From NCBI RefSeq assembly GCF_036324505.1, contig NC_086370.1:1741259-1805258 (forward strand): a stretch of 64,000 bases of DNA. Reading direction: 5' to 3'. This document shows, in pieces, positions 22,130 through 32,700 of the stretch. The notes below the pieces were generated by a model, which saw nothing but the letters and a program-made list of their open reading frames with translations, was not told the origin of the DNA and ran no database searches. The position numbers and the translations under genes are program-made. Source of the stretch: Eleginops maclovinus (lineage: Eukaryota; Chordata; Actinopteri; Perciformes; Eleginopidae). The number at the start of each line of letters is the position of its first letter. Positions within the stretch are counted from its first letter, which is position 1.

Positions 22130-23733
22130 CAGTGGGGCAAAAAAGTATTTAGTCAGCCACCAATTGTGCAAGTTCTCCCATTTAAAAAGATGAGAGAGGC
22201 CTTTAATTTTCATCATAGGTATACCTCAACTATGAGAGACAAAATGGGGGAAAAAATCCAGGAAATCACATTGTAGGATTTTTAATGAATTAATTGGTAA
22301 ATTCCTCGGTAAAATAAGTATTTGGTCACCTACAAACAAGCAAGATTTCTGGCTCTCACAGACCTGTAACTTCTTCTTTAAGAGGCTCCTCTGTCCTCCA
22401 CTCGTTACCGGTATTAATGGCACCTTTTTGAACTTGTTATCAGCATAAAAGATACCTGTCCACAACCTCAAACAGTCATATTCCAAACTCCACTATGGCC
22501 AAGACCAAAGAGCTGTCAAAGGAGACCAGAGACAAAATTGTAGACCTGCACCAGGCTGGGAAAACTGAATCTGCAATAGGTAAGCAGCTTGGTGTGAAGA
22601 AATCAACTGTGGGAGCAATTATTAGAAAATGGAAGAAATACAAGACCACTGCTAATCTCCCTCGATCTGGGGCTCCACGCAAGATCTCACCCCGTGGGGT
22701 CAAAATGATCACAAGAACGGTGAGCAAAAATCCCAGAATCACACGGGGGGACCTAGTGAATGACCTGCAGAGAGCTGGGACCAAAGTAACAGAGGCTACC
22801 ATCAGTAACACACTACGCCGCCAGGGACTTAAATCCTGCAGTTCCAGACGTGTCCCCCTGCTTAAGCCAGTACATGTCCAGGCCCGTCTGAAGTTTGCTA
22901 GAGGGCATTTGGATGATCCAGAAGAGGATTGGGAGAATGACATATGGTCAGATGAAACCAAAATAGAACTTTTTGGTAAAAACTCAACTCATCGTGGTTG
23001 GAGGAGAAAGAATGCAGAGTTGCATCCAAAGAACACCATACCTACTGTGAAGCATGGGGGTGGAAACATCATGCTTTGGGGCTGTTTTTCTGCAAAGGGA
23101 CCAGGACGACTGATCCGTGTAAAGGAAAGAATGAATGGGGCCATGTATCGTGAGATTTTGAGTGAAAACCTCCTTCCATCAGCAAGGGCACTGAAGATGA
23201 AGCGTGGCTGGGTCTTTCAGCATGACAATGATCCCAAACACACCGCCAGGGCAACGAAGGAGTGGCTTCGTAAGAAGCATTTCAAGGTCCTGGAGTGGCC
23301 TAGCCAGTCTCCAGATCCCAACCCCATAGAAAATCTTTGGAGGGAGTTGAAAGTCCGTGTTGCCCAGCGACAGCCCCAAAACATCACTGCTTTAGAGGAG
23401 ATCTGCATGGAGGAATGGGCCAAAATACCAGCAACAGTGTGTGAAAACCTTGTGAAGACTTACAGAAAATGTTTGACCTCTCTCAATGCCAACAAAGGGT
23501 ATATAACAAAGTATTGAGATGAACTTTTGTTATTGACCAAATACTTATTTTCCACAATCATTTGAAAATTAATTCTTTAAAAATCCTACAATGTGATTTC
23601 CTGGAATTTTTTTTCTCATTCTGTCTCTCATAGTTGAGGTATACCTATGATAAAAATTACAGGCCTCTCTCATCTTTTTAAATGGGAGAACTTGCACAAT
23701 TAGTGGCTGACTAAATACTTTTTTGCCCCACTG
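22130..23733 (+). mobile_element. intact Tc1/mariner element inside a hAT exon
   Basis: A complete 1604-bp element with TA duplications (22128-22129 and 23734-23735). Inverted repeats of about 190 bp (22130-22320 and 23545-23733) start CAGTGGGGCAAAAAAGTATT and show only a few mismatches. It interrupts hAT exon 3 between V-D and I-G codons. It resembles the Passport-type Tc1 elements of fish by terminus and protein, from memory. Confidence 0.95.
22495..23517 (+). CDS. Tc1 transposase, full-length 340 aa
   Basis: Single-exon frame without stops, the typical length for a Tc1 transposase. Residues 1-120 are the paired-like DNA-binding region: two helix-turn-helix units ([20 protein letters not shown] and [20 protein letters not shown]) joined by a basic segment with [10 protein letters not shown]. 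The catalytic DD34E core shows [11 protein letters not shown] (near residue 153), [18 protein letters not shown] (near 245) and [13 protein letters not shown] (near 280), with [11 protein letters not shown] between. The end is NKGYITKY. It catalyses cut-and-paste transposition into TA. The open frame with well-matched ITRs makes this copy a candidate for activity. Codon-level health cannot be judged without a family alignment. Confidence 0.95.
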   Translation: MAKTKELSKETRDKIVDLHQAGKTESAIGKQLGVKKSTVGAIIRKWKKYKTTANLPRSGAPRKISPRGVKMITRTVSKNPRITRGDLVNDLQRAGTKVTEATISNTLRRQGLKSCSSRRVPLLKPVHVQARLKFARGHLDDPEEDWENDIWSDETKIELFGKNSTHRGWRRKNAELHPKNTIPTVKHGGGNIMLWGCFSAKGPGRLIRVKERMNGAMYREILSENLLPSARALKMKRGWVFQHDNDPKHTARATKEWLRKKHFKVLEWPSQSPDPNPIENLWRELKVRVAQRQPQNITALEEICMEEWAKIPATVCENLVKTYRKCLTSLNANKGYITKY

Positions 23734-24362
23734 TATAGGCTTGGGGGCTGAATCTGCCATCAAGGTAATTTTATTGTTGTTTATTTGTTTTGCGGGGTGA
23801 ATTTGTGAATTATGATGCTTGCACAAATCGACTAGCAAATACAATTTGTTCAGTATTAATATTATCATTACAATAAGTTATGTAAACATTTCCTTTCAAA
23901 GAAAGCATTGACATGAATGTTCCTTAATGTTCCTTAATAGGCACTCCTGGGCAAACCAGGATCAAAGATAGGTGAACTCTCTGTACTCCACCTCAGAAAA
24001 GAGTGTTTGCAGGGTCTGATTAAGATCGTAAAGAAACTGCAGGAGAAATCGCCATTGAAATTCCCCATAGTTAGGCAGATCACCTGTTTGGATCCCACAA
24101 GGATGGCCAGGGATCCAGAGTGGTGCATCCTACAGATGAAGTCATTAGTGCAGGCTTTCATCCAGGGGCAGCAGCTGGCAGGTGGCATTGCAGCTGGTAA
24201 GAACGTATTTTATAGGGACAGTAGAAGTGGATAAGTTATTCAAATTGATTAAGGTCTTGTGCGTGGAATCTCTTTTGTGGTTTTCTGCTTTTTTACTGTG
24301 ACAGGTGTGAAAGTGTCTTGCTTTTACAAAATTAAACTTTATGCTCTCATAGCTCTCTATAT

Positions 24363-24660
24363 CAGGGGTTCTCAACCTTTTGCAAGTTGAGCCCCCCTTT
24401 CAAAGGTTAGAATATTGTCCCCCCCCACCAACCTTGATGTCAATGCATGATTTCAAGCACTCAAATTATTCTACTTTTCTTTTCTTTTTTGATAGCCACA
24501 TCCAGTGTTCTTGTGAGTTATGTGATTTTACTCTATCTGTTTGATGTAGAAGGTGTTTTGGCACCTTGCAAGCAGATTCAGCTAAACAAGTCACCGACGC
24601 GCAATTGTATCAATTTGTAATTTAGACAAGACCTCCGTGCCCCCAGGTTGAGAACCACTG
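24363..24660. mobile_element. hAT MITE (Charlie-type ends)
   Basis: A 298-bp nonautonomous element. CAGGGGTTCTCAACCTTTT at the left and an inverted AGGTTGAGAACCACTG at the right are hAT/Charlie-type TIRs. The flanking octamers CTCTATAT and CTACAGAT agree at 5 of 8 positions, a decayed target duplication. It lies in intron 4 of the larger hAT gene. Confidence 0.8.
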
Positions 24661-25799
24661 CTACAGATACTATTATGTGTATCTACGATGTACTGTATGT
24701 ACTTTTGTCGAATGGATGGTGAAGCAGTTGACTGGAATGTGTTAATGAAATTAATATATCTTAATTTTCGTATCAATGTTGCAGGTGATGTCATCATTCA
24801 GCAATTCACATCCTTTCTCTCGGTCGTGGGCAGAGAAGAAGAATTTGTTTCCTTCCAACCCCTGAGGCAGCGTCTGGATGTCTTTCTCCACTCTAAACTC
24901 TGCACGTCCCACCCTGACCTGCTAAAGTTCTGCCAAAGTGCTCTCCTCCTGTCCCATGGACAAGCCACAGTGGAGAGAGGCTTCTCAGTAAATAAGGAGG
25001 TAGAAACGTGCAACCTCCGTGATGAATCTCTCGAAGCCCTCAGATTAATCTGCGATAAGGTAATTGTCTGTGGCGGCGTTCTGAAAGTTCCTCTGACCAA
25101 GGAGCTCCTGGCCTCTGCTGCTTCATCGAGGTCACAATACAGGCTATACCTTGATAGTGAGCGGGAAAAAAAGGAGAATGCCACACAGGAGCTGAAGAGG
25201 AAAGCAGCAGAGAAAGAGCTGGAGGACCTCCGGAACCGGCGGCAGGTACTCCACAGTGTGTGCCATTCACTCCAAAATGACGCCGACAAATATGCAGAGA
25301 TGGCCGAGGGAAAGGCAGGAACAAAGATGGCTGAGCTCATCACAAAATCAAACACTTTTCGGAGAAGACACAGGGAAAAAAAAGCAGAACTTCTCCAAGT
25401 GGATAAAATGATTGAAGAAAAGGCCACACAGTTGAGGCACTTGTGACCCTGCTGGCTAACTGTTGTTTAAGTTCTCTCTCTCTCTCTGTCTCGGACAGTT
25501 TTTGCGTCCAGTTGAAGTTAAAGTTATTTCTTTGTTAATAAGATATTGTAATTACAGTGAAAGTTGCACTTTATTATTATCTAGTTTATTCTTTTTTTCA
25601 AGGCCCTAATTTAACCACTTGAAATTAGTTTTTGTTATGCAATTGTTACTTTTTGACATTTTGAGTAAAAACTATGGACCAAGGCCTGTTGTGTCATCTT
25701 GATTAATCCAACTCCTATGGTAGAGTTCCTTCTTACTTAAATGTAGCTCACTAGCTTGCTCAAACAAACAGACACTCACATACACCTACAGAGTCTCTC

Positions 25800-25809
25800 G
25801 CTCTCTCTC

Positions 25810-25862
<53 letters not shown>
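25800..25862. repeat. (CT)n(TG)n microsatellite
   Basis: A short CT run followed by about 24 TG units in the 3' flank of the hAT gene. Confidence 0.95.
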
Positions 25863-25863
<1 letters not shown>

Positions 25864-26099
25864 GGCCAGTTGTTGTGTCCAGTGGTGGAAGTTATAATTA
25901 CCCTGTTAAATTGTGATGAAATATGTTATTAATTCGTTTTGGAAAGATATTTCATTACTTTACGCGTCACTTTACTTCACACTTTACGCTGCTACAGTTG
26001 CAGCTTGAAGTCGTGCTGGTAGTAAAAAAAAAATTGAAGGTAGTAAAAGAGGTAGTAAAAGGTAGTAAATTCAACTTAAGAATCTCTGTATATACCCTG

Positions 26100-26104
26100 C
26101 TCAC
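26100..26104. repeat. 5-bp target duplication CTCAC (right)
   Basis: Partner of 19077-19081. Confidence 0.88.
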
Positions 26105-26695
26105 CTTCCTCATGATCATTGATGCCCCAAGAGTCGATATCTTGCATGGAGCCCCAGACCGAGGGAAATTGACCTTCATCTTGAACTTCTTCCATTTTCT
26201 AAAAATTGCGCCAACAGTTGTTGCCTTCTCACCACGCTGCTTGCCTATTGTCCTGTAGCCCATCCCAGCCTTGTGCAGGTCTACATTTTTATCCCTGATG
26301 TCCTTACACAGCTCTCTAGTCTTGGCCATTGTGGAGAGGTTGGAGTCTGTTTGAGTGTGTGGACAGGTCTCTTTTATACAGGTAACAAGTTCAAACAGGT
26401 GCAGTTAATACAAGTAATGAGTGGAGAACAGGAGGGCTTCTTAAAGAAAAACTAGCAGGTCTGTGAGAGCCAGAATTCTTACTGGTTGGTAGATGATCAA
26501 ATACTTAAGTCATGCAATAAAATGCAAATTAATTATTTAAAATCATACAATTTGATTTTCTGGATTTTAGTTTTAGATTCCGTCACTCACAGTTGAAGAG
26601 TACCTATGATAAAAAAATACAGACCTCTGCATGATTTGTAAGTGGGAAAACCTGGAAAATCGGCAGTGTATCAAATACTTGTTCTCCCCACTGTA

Positions 26696-27392
26696 ATTAC
26701 TATTTATATTTGGGGTGGTTGTTTTAAGTTAGTACTTTTTTGTGTGTGTAAATGTTATACAAGCACTCAAATTGCTGGATTTGCATGGTTGTTTTAAATA
26801 AATACCTGTTCTATTTTCCGAATTGCATTTCAATTTTTTTTGTGAAATTTTATACAAGCACTCATAAGCCAAACTCCGGGTACTGACGTCACCCAGCCCA
26901 GAAGGACTTTTTCCCATTGACTTACATTGGGAAAGAGACATTTGTAAATGGGTGGATAATAAAAAAATAAAATAATTAAACAACCCAGTATGAACCCTTT
27001 TATAGCCCTTATTGAAAACATTAGGTCCTTAAAGCTGTAAAATGCACTAAAAGCTGAATTCAGATTTATTTTCTCTCTCCATTCATTCTACTGAGCAGAG
27101 AGCGGGAGATCGAGCACGGGGCTTAAGGGGACACTCAACTGCGCAGACTCTATGGGCGCACATACAGGTACTGTAAGGTTAAGTACTATAGTAGGAATAG
27201 GCTAAAAGAATCCAAGAGACTTCTCATCTAAATTTAACAGGATTTATTAATACAATGATATAACAAGTTCACAATGGATGCTCAGCCGAGGTCTTCTCCT
27301 ATTTAACTGGTCCACAGTCCACTTTCGAGTGGTTAGCTGTCTACAGCGTCGTAGAAAGAACCAGTAATTTTGAAAAAATATGACTTTTAAAA
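26696..27392. other. noncoding DNA with a dispersed repeat fragment
   Basis: At 26870-26950 the words TTTTTCCCATTGACTTACAT and TGGGAAAGAGAC are familiar from a high-copy fish repeat. No gene recognised. Confidence 0.4.
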
Positions 27393-28560
27393 TTGTGGTT
27401 GATTGTCAAACCTCAGATTGAGGAGGAACAATGCGGATCTCGTCCTGGTCTTGGAACGACGGGCCAGCTTTTTACTCTCGCAAGGATCCTGGAGGGGGCC
27501 TGGGAGTACGCTCATCCGGTCTACATGTGCTTTGTGGATTTGGAGATGCTGTGGGAGGTGCTGCGGGAGTATGAGGTGAGGGGGTCTCTACTCAGGGTCA
27601 TCCAATCTCTCTACTCCCAAAGCGAGAGCTGTGTCCGGGTTCTCGGTAGCACGTCGGACCGATTTCCGGTGAGGGTTGGCCTCCGCCAGGGCTGCGCTTT
27701 GTCACCAATCCTGTTAGTGATATTTATGGACAGGATTTCGAGGCGTAGTCGTGGGGGAGGGGGTCTGCAGTTCAGTGGGCTAAGGATTGCACCACTGCTT
27801 TTTGCAGATGATGTGGTCCTAATGGCTTCACCGGTCTGTGACCTTCAGCACTCACTGGATCGGTTCGCGGCCGAGTGTGAAGCGGCAGGGATGAGGATCA
27901 GCACCTCCAAATCTGAGGCCATGGTTCTCAGCAGAAAACCGATGGACTGTCCACTCCAGGTAGGGAATGAAGCCTTACCCCAAGTGAAGGAGTTCAAGTA
28001 TCTCGGGGTCTTGTTCTCGAGTGAGGGAACAATGGAGCGTGAGATGGGCCGGAGTATCGGAGCAGCGAGAGCGGTACTGCAGTCGCTTTACTGCGCTGTT
28101 GTGGCGAAAAGAGAGCTGAGCCAGAAGGCAAAGCTCTCTGTCTAGTGGGCCATTTTCGTTCTTACCTTCACATATGGTCATGAAGGATGGGTCATGACCG
28201 AATGCGGATACAAGCGGCCGAAATGGGATTTCTTCACAGGGTAGCTGGCATCTCCCTTAGGGATAAGGTGAGAAGTTCAGTCATCCGGGAGGGACTCGGA
28301 GTAGAACCGCTGCTTCTTCGCGTTGAAAGGAGCCAGTTGAGGTGGTTCAGGCACCTAGTGAGGATGCCACCTGGGCACCTCCCTAGGGAGGTGGTAGACC
28401 TAGGACCAGGTGGAGGGATTATATCTCTTCGCTGGCCTGGGAGTGCCTTGGAATCCCCCAGTCAGAGCTGGTCGATGTGGCCAGGAAAAGGAACGTTTGG
28501 GGGCCGTTACTTCCGCGACCCTGACGGAAAAGCAGGAGAAGATGGATGGATGGATGGATG
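27393..28560 (+). mobile_element. Rex3-like (RTE clade) LINE remnant
   Basis: Plus-strand reverse-transcriptase remnant: QCGSRPGLGTTGQLFTLARI, MCFVDLE, LRQGCALSPILLVIFMDRIS, LLFADDVVLMASP, STSKSEAMVLSRK, then EFKYLGVLFSSEGTMEREM. After a stop at 28143-28145 and a frame change follow MRIQAAEMGFLHRVAGISLR and VEPLLLRVERSQLRWFRHLV. The element ends in a GATG tail (28541-28560), typical of Rex3. About ten residues are missing after FVDLE, removing the second part of the first catalytic motif; with the stop and the 5' truncation this copy is dead. Confidence 0.82.
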
Positions 28561-29164
28561 ATTTTGTTATTGTAAAAATGTTTTTCTTTTCTGTGATAAA
28601 TAAGCATGTTTTTATTATTTTGAAAGAAAGAAAGAAAATCAAAAGGTAAATGTTCTGTGAGAGGAAATGATGAGAGATCTCAAAACCATCTCCCTCAGAA
28701 TTTAAGATAATATTCACATTTTTTGAGAACTTCAATTGGTGAAGTATCCAGCTGTATTTACACACCAGGTAGGTGAAATACACATGTCCAAGGATTTGAG
28801 AGACATCTGTTGATTGTGTGTAAAACAGATATTACAGAGCTATTCTAAGGCAGGCTGGATGTTTCAGGTGAACCAAAAACTAAATGATTATAAAGAAACC
28901 AACATGTTATTACTGTGGCCGCAATCATTGTTGCCTTTGCTGTAAAGTAATGAACATGGTCTTAACAAAAAAGAACATTTCAACATGTTGCCACAGGATG
29001 TTAAAAACACTTTCAACCAGGATTGTTTGAATTGTAAAGTTCTAACATTTTGTATGGCAGTTTTGCGTCAGATTGTCAAAAGCATTGTTTAAAAAAAAGA
29101 AACACATTGCACTGAACCACAAAACATATGCATACACAGAAACAGCAACACAACACAACTTCTT
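28561..29164. other. intergenic noncoding DNA
   Basis: No feature recognised. The part just below 29165 is GT-rich on the minus strand and probably serves as the downstream element of the poly(A) site. Confidence 0.5.
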
Positions 29165-29184
29165 GTTCCATTTAAAATAGTTTC

Positions 29185-29190
29185 TTTATT
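29185..29190 (-). terminator. poly(A) signal AATAAA, probable col13a1 3' end
   Basis: AATAAA on the minus strand, followed 20-60 nt later by a GT-rich stretch (GTTGTGTTGTGTTGCTGTTT within 29130-29160). This signal plus GU-rich element layout is that of a real cleavage site. It is the last good one before the Rex3 remnant. Closer AATAAA words exist (for example near 35204), so shorter 3' ends are also possible. Confidence 0.5.
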
Positions 29191-29730
29191 CTGAGTTGGA
29201 GACAAATTGCCTAAAAAGTGTACATGTACTGAAAAGTGAATCTGTTTGGCAATCAGTGAGGACAGCTGCCAGTCATTTGATTATAAAAAGTAAAAATAAA
29301 TTATTTTGAAAAACAAAAACAAAAACAATACCATAACCGTACAAACATCCTGTTGACTAACAGCCACTCAGCATGTCTCGGTGAGCACCACCGGGGACTG
29401 GAAGTCACATTGAATCTTGGAAAACAAACTGATACATCTCAACTGAAGGCTGTGGTTGCATGTGCACACAGGCCTCACTCTGCAGATTCCTTCTGTGCGA
29501 AATGTCATGAAATGTAAAGTATCTATGTTCTATAACCGATATAGGAAAAAGATGAAAAAATAGCATGCAAATTCTCTATAATGCCCTCTTATCCATTCTG
29601 AGTTATAGTTTGAATCTGACAAGAAAATGATATCAAACTGAAACATATTGTACATCAATACAACATCACAACTTTGATCAACATGAAGCAGGTTAACTGC
29701 CTTTATTAGCATGTTACAAAAAATAAATAA

Positions 29731-29734
<4 letters not shown>

Positions 29735-29774
<40 letters not shown>
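29735..29774. repeat. (TA)n microsatellite
   Basis: About 20 AT units. Confidence 0.95.
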
Positions 29775-29776
<2 letters not shown>

Positions 29777-32700
29777 CAAATTGAAATGCAAACAGCGTGA
29801 CCTCAATAAAAGACTGCAGCTATAAATAACATGCAGAATGAGTTTACTCTTCACTTGAAGAGCACTGTCAGGCTTGGTCAAGTCATTTAAAGCTTTTTGA
29901 ATAAAATGTCATTAATGTTGGCTTGCAATGCTACAATGGTTTGAGTACACAATGGTTGAAGCACAATGATGCACTCTTGAGATGCTCCACTGTAAAAGAA
30001 ATGGCCATCTGGACAGACCTCTTTGTTAACACCCACATTTCCTGTGGAAAAGGTTCGAAACAGACATTTAGGAGAATGAATCCTCCAATCAGACCTTTAC
30101 AGGATGGAAGTCCTCATCAGACAGCTTTTATTTGTTGCTGCGTCTTTTTTAATCTAATATTACATGCTTATAACAGCCACATATTTTGATAAAAACAAAT
30201 GTTTAATTTGGCCACCGCAATAATTTCCCCTGACGCTGATTTCTGTTAAGGTTGAGATAACTGCAGTCAGTAAAGTCCTATAGCTGCGAAGAAGTCCCAC
30301 CTCTCAATTCTTCTGGTTAGATAATTGAAAAAAAATCACTATATGTCCGACTTTTTTTCACGCTCAGTTCAATCTTTTTCAACTTGAGGCATTCAGGGCG
30401 CTCTTGGAAAAACTCCATGTAAATGTAGACGGAAATGAAGAGCCAATCAGCACCGCGAAAGCAAAACGTAGCATGTCGTTTTCGGCGGGACCTTTTTTTA
30501 ACTGAAATTCAGGGAAATGACTACATCCCTTCTGGTAAGAGGAAATAAAAACTAATGCCACTTAAAGGTTCTTAATAACAAATATAGAGCAGTGTGATTG
30601 CCTCCACAAAACTCTGAACAAGCCGACAGGGTGCTAACAGTGTTAGCATGGGGGGGACCAACTTCATATTAATGCTCAGAATTTGGAATGGGATGTCATA
30701 AAAGCTCTTGTAGGGGAGCTAGTGGTTTGCTTATATTCTAATGCTCTGAATGTTGAAGACAGAAATCAGCACAAACCTAGTCTTCAGACATATGGCCCTC
30801 ACTTCATCTTTGACTATTTTTTTTTAGTACCTGTGTGTGTTTTGGCATACCTGAAGAACTCCTCAAGTGAAGGATATACACAGTGCACTTGTATGTGAAA
30901 CAAGACTAATAATGCCTTTGCTATTATTCACTGATTCACAACCTGTTGCACAAGGTTAATCAAAACTAACTTACATAAAACGTATATTTGGAAACCAAAA
31001 TCCATGCACAACATCGGGTGATTCCTGCTTTGTTTGCATTGTATTACACATGAGCACACTGTTACAATCAGCTATATAGAAATATAGAAAAGAGCAAACC
31101 AAGGAAATAAAGCAAAAGAACAAGTGGCTTTGTGTTAGTTTCCATATTTGTGCAAAATAGAAATGTGAAGGTTAATACAGAAATCACCGAAACATCAGAT
31201 ACACATGATAAAGATGCCATTTAGTTTCAGGACACCCTCACCCTCCTCTCCCTTCTCCTCCGATGGAATAGGGATGGAATGGAGAGGGTCGTTGAGTTAT
31301 TAAAATAAAAAGTGTACCTTTTGAAATAAATGATTTGGTGATTTCTATATTGCCTGACAGAAACATTGGTAAAAACCACAATAAATTATTCAATTCTACC
31401 GGAATTGTTCAATAAAATCAGTTACCACTCAGAGAGCTCAGAGCATTGCTTCTTTAGAATTAGCAGATAAAACGCAAGCTGATGGACAAACAGGAATATC
31501 TTATTTCTTTCCTCCTGTTTGACTTTTGGCTGGTGGTTTCTCAACTTCACTATGCTTTTTGTATTTAAAGTTTTCTTTTCCAAAATGGATATCAGAATTA
31601 CAAAACTAAAAGCGTTATTTAAGCTATTTCATTAAATAACATCTTAAAAGAACACTTGATGCATCCAACTCTCTAAATATGGGTTCACTTGCACCCAATA
31701 AAACATTTATTTAAATGTTAATCTATTCCTTTTAAAAACTGGAAAAACAACAATTATTGAAAATCACCATTTTGACCCAGGTCTGTTTACAGGTCAGCTG
31801 TCAATATGACTTAAGGAATGCTTCTGTACATTTAATTTTCAATGAAACAGCAAAGTGTGACACACTGACAAAGGGCATTTTTAGATATTTGCATTACTAT
31901 GTACAATAACCGCTGTTCAAATATTCAGATAATTGTGTTTTTTGTTTTCTTTTTTTAATGGATACCCATATATATTCAGAGTGACAAAAGAATAAATAAT
32001 TGTAATAAACTAATTTGATAAATTAATAATACTGTATACGCATGCAATATACTTTTTCTGCAAAGAAACGGGATTTATGGAGCATGCAAATGGACGTTTT
32101 TTGTCACAATCATCTGTACATATTCAGCAAAAGAAAATGACCCTTTTAAAATGTTGATGCTTATTTTGTACGGAAAATCATACATACGTTTCATCAATGC
32201 AATCTATTTACAAAGAATACCTTTACCTATACATACAATTATTCGTCTTATATTGTACAATACTTTTACAGCATTAAATCATGGAAACACCTCAATAGAT
32301 AAAAAAAAAGAAAGGATTATCATCAATGTGACCCAGCATGATGTGTGATGCTGGTTTCAAAGTACTTCCTATACAGCCCAATCATTCACACACAATGTCA
32401 TAGCTGCAAGAAAAGGGATTTTTGAAAAGGCAGTGAGTCAGATAATATGAAGAAGGAATCATCATGAGGGTCTCCCTTAACTTTTTCTTGGAAAGACATC
32501 CACCTGCTCTGTGAGCTGCTCTGAATCTTTATCACAGTTACAGTACTGATGTCACATCAAACACAACAAATAGCATGTGCTAAAGTGTCCACGTGGCGCT
32601 CCACTAGCAGTTAAATAGATCAAAGTGTATGCAGTAAAGAAACACATGAGTAGGGACAGTGTTTCCCTGCGGCTGAGATGCTGTCCACTGAGCCTTCAAT

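Larger units (their letters stand above)
19897..25446 (+). pseudogene. hAT transposase, 805 codons, interrupted by a Tc1 element
   Basis: Exons: 19897-20670, 21330-21911, 22015-23764 (containing the Tc1 at 22130-23733), 23941-24196, 24785-25446. Without the Tc1 and its TA duplicate the coding length is 2418 nt (805 codons plus stop) with no other lesion. Domains: a BED-like zinc finger near residues 30-62 (CNVCKK then H-x5-H); a Ser/Thr/Pro-rich linker; the RNase H-like core with MFDESLNQSSKKKQMDIHIR (first acidic residue) and SVGMDGPNVNFKLLDLL (second); FPLSFCGHRWVENVPVAERV; the hAT C-terminal dimerisation segment LLLSHGQATVERGFSVNKEV; and a long Lys/Glu-rich coiled-coil tail. It would be a nuclear cut-and-paste transposase. 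It is a pseudogene only because of the Tc1 insertion. Confidence 0.87.
19082..26099 (+). mobile_element. 7-kb hAT element with 5-bp target duplication (hAT5-like)
   Basis: Starts CAGGGTTGCCGCGGGG and ends with the inverted CAGGGT at 26099; only about 6 bp of the termini match. Subterminal GGTAGTAAAA repeats occur in direct orientation at both ends (19105-19125 and 26040-26072). It is flanked by CTCAC duplications. hAT elements usually duplicate 8 bp; a 5-bp duplication fits the group I know as hAT5. It carries one five-exon transposase gene and three later insertions: a retro-inserted cDNA (19461-19834), a Tc1 (22130-23733) and a MITE (24363-24660). Confidence 0.88.
18288..26329 (-). pseudogene. 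Tc1 transposase, split and frameshifted
   Basis: Read on the minus strand, the N-terminal part starts at ATG 26329 ([20 protein letters not shown]), with the HTH and [14 protein letters not shown] up to the hAT target at 26104. It resumes at 19081 with [20 protein letters not shown] and [11 protein letters not shown] (first catalytic D). After a frameshift near 18790 it continues [37 protein letters not shown] (second D) and DLNPIEKSL (E), ending NKGFCTKY at 18288. Besides the 7-kb insertion it has at least one frameshift and lesions after the E motif, so it was probably dead or dying before or after the hAT landed. Confidence 0.88.
18073..26693 (-). mobile_element. outer Tc1/mariner element, split by a hAT insertion
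   Basis: The ends are CAGTGGGGAGAACAAGTATT (18073) and its inverted copy ending at 26693, each flanked by TA (18071-18072 and 26694-26695), the Tc1 target duplication. The inverted repeats extend about 200 bp (18073-18272 and 26492-26693). Removing the hAT element 19082-26099 plus one 5-bp duplication leaves 1598 bp, a normal Tc1 length, and rejoins the transposase at MRKV|[15 protein letters not shown]. Confidence 0.93.

Noticed and set aside
24798..25427. 209-codon minus-strand frame rich in Ser
   Set aside because: Antisense shadow of the hAT transposase C-terminal exon.
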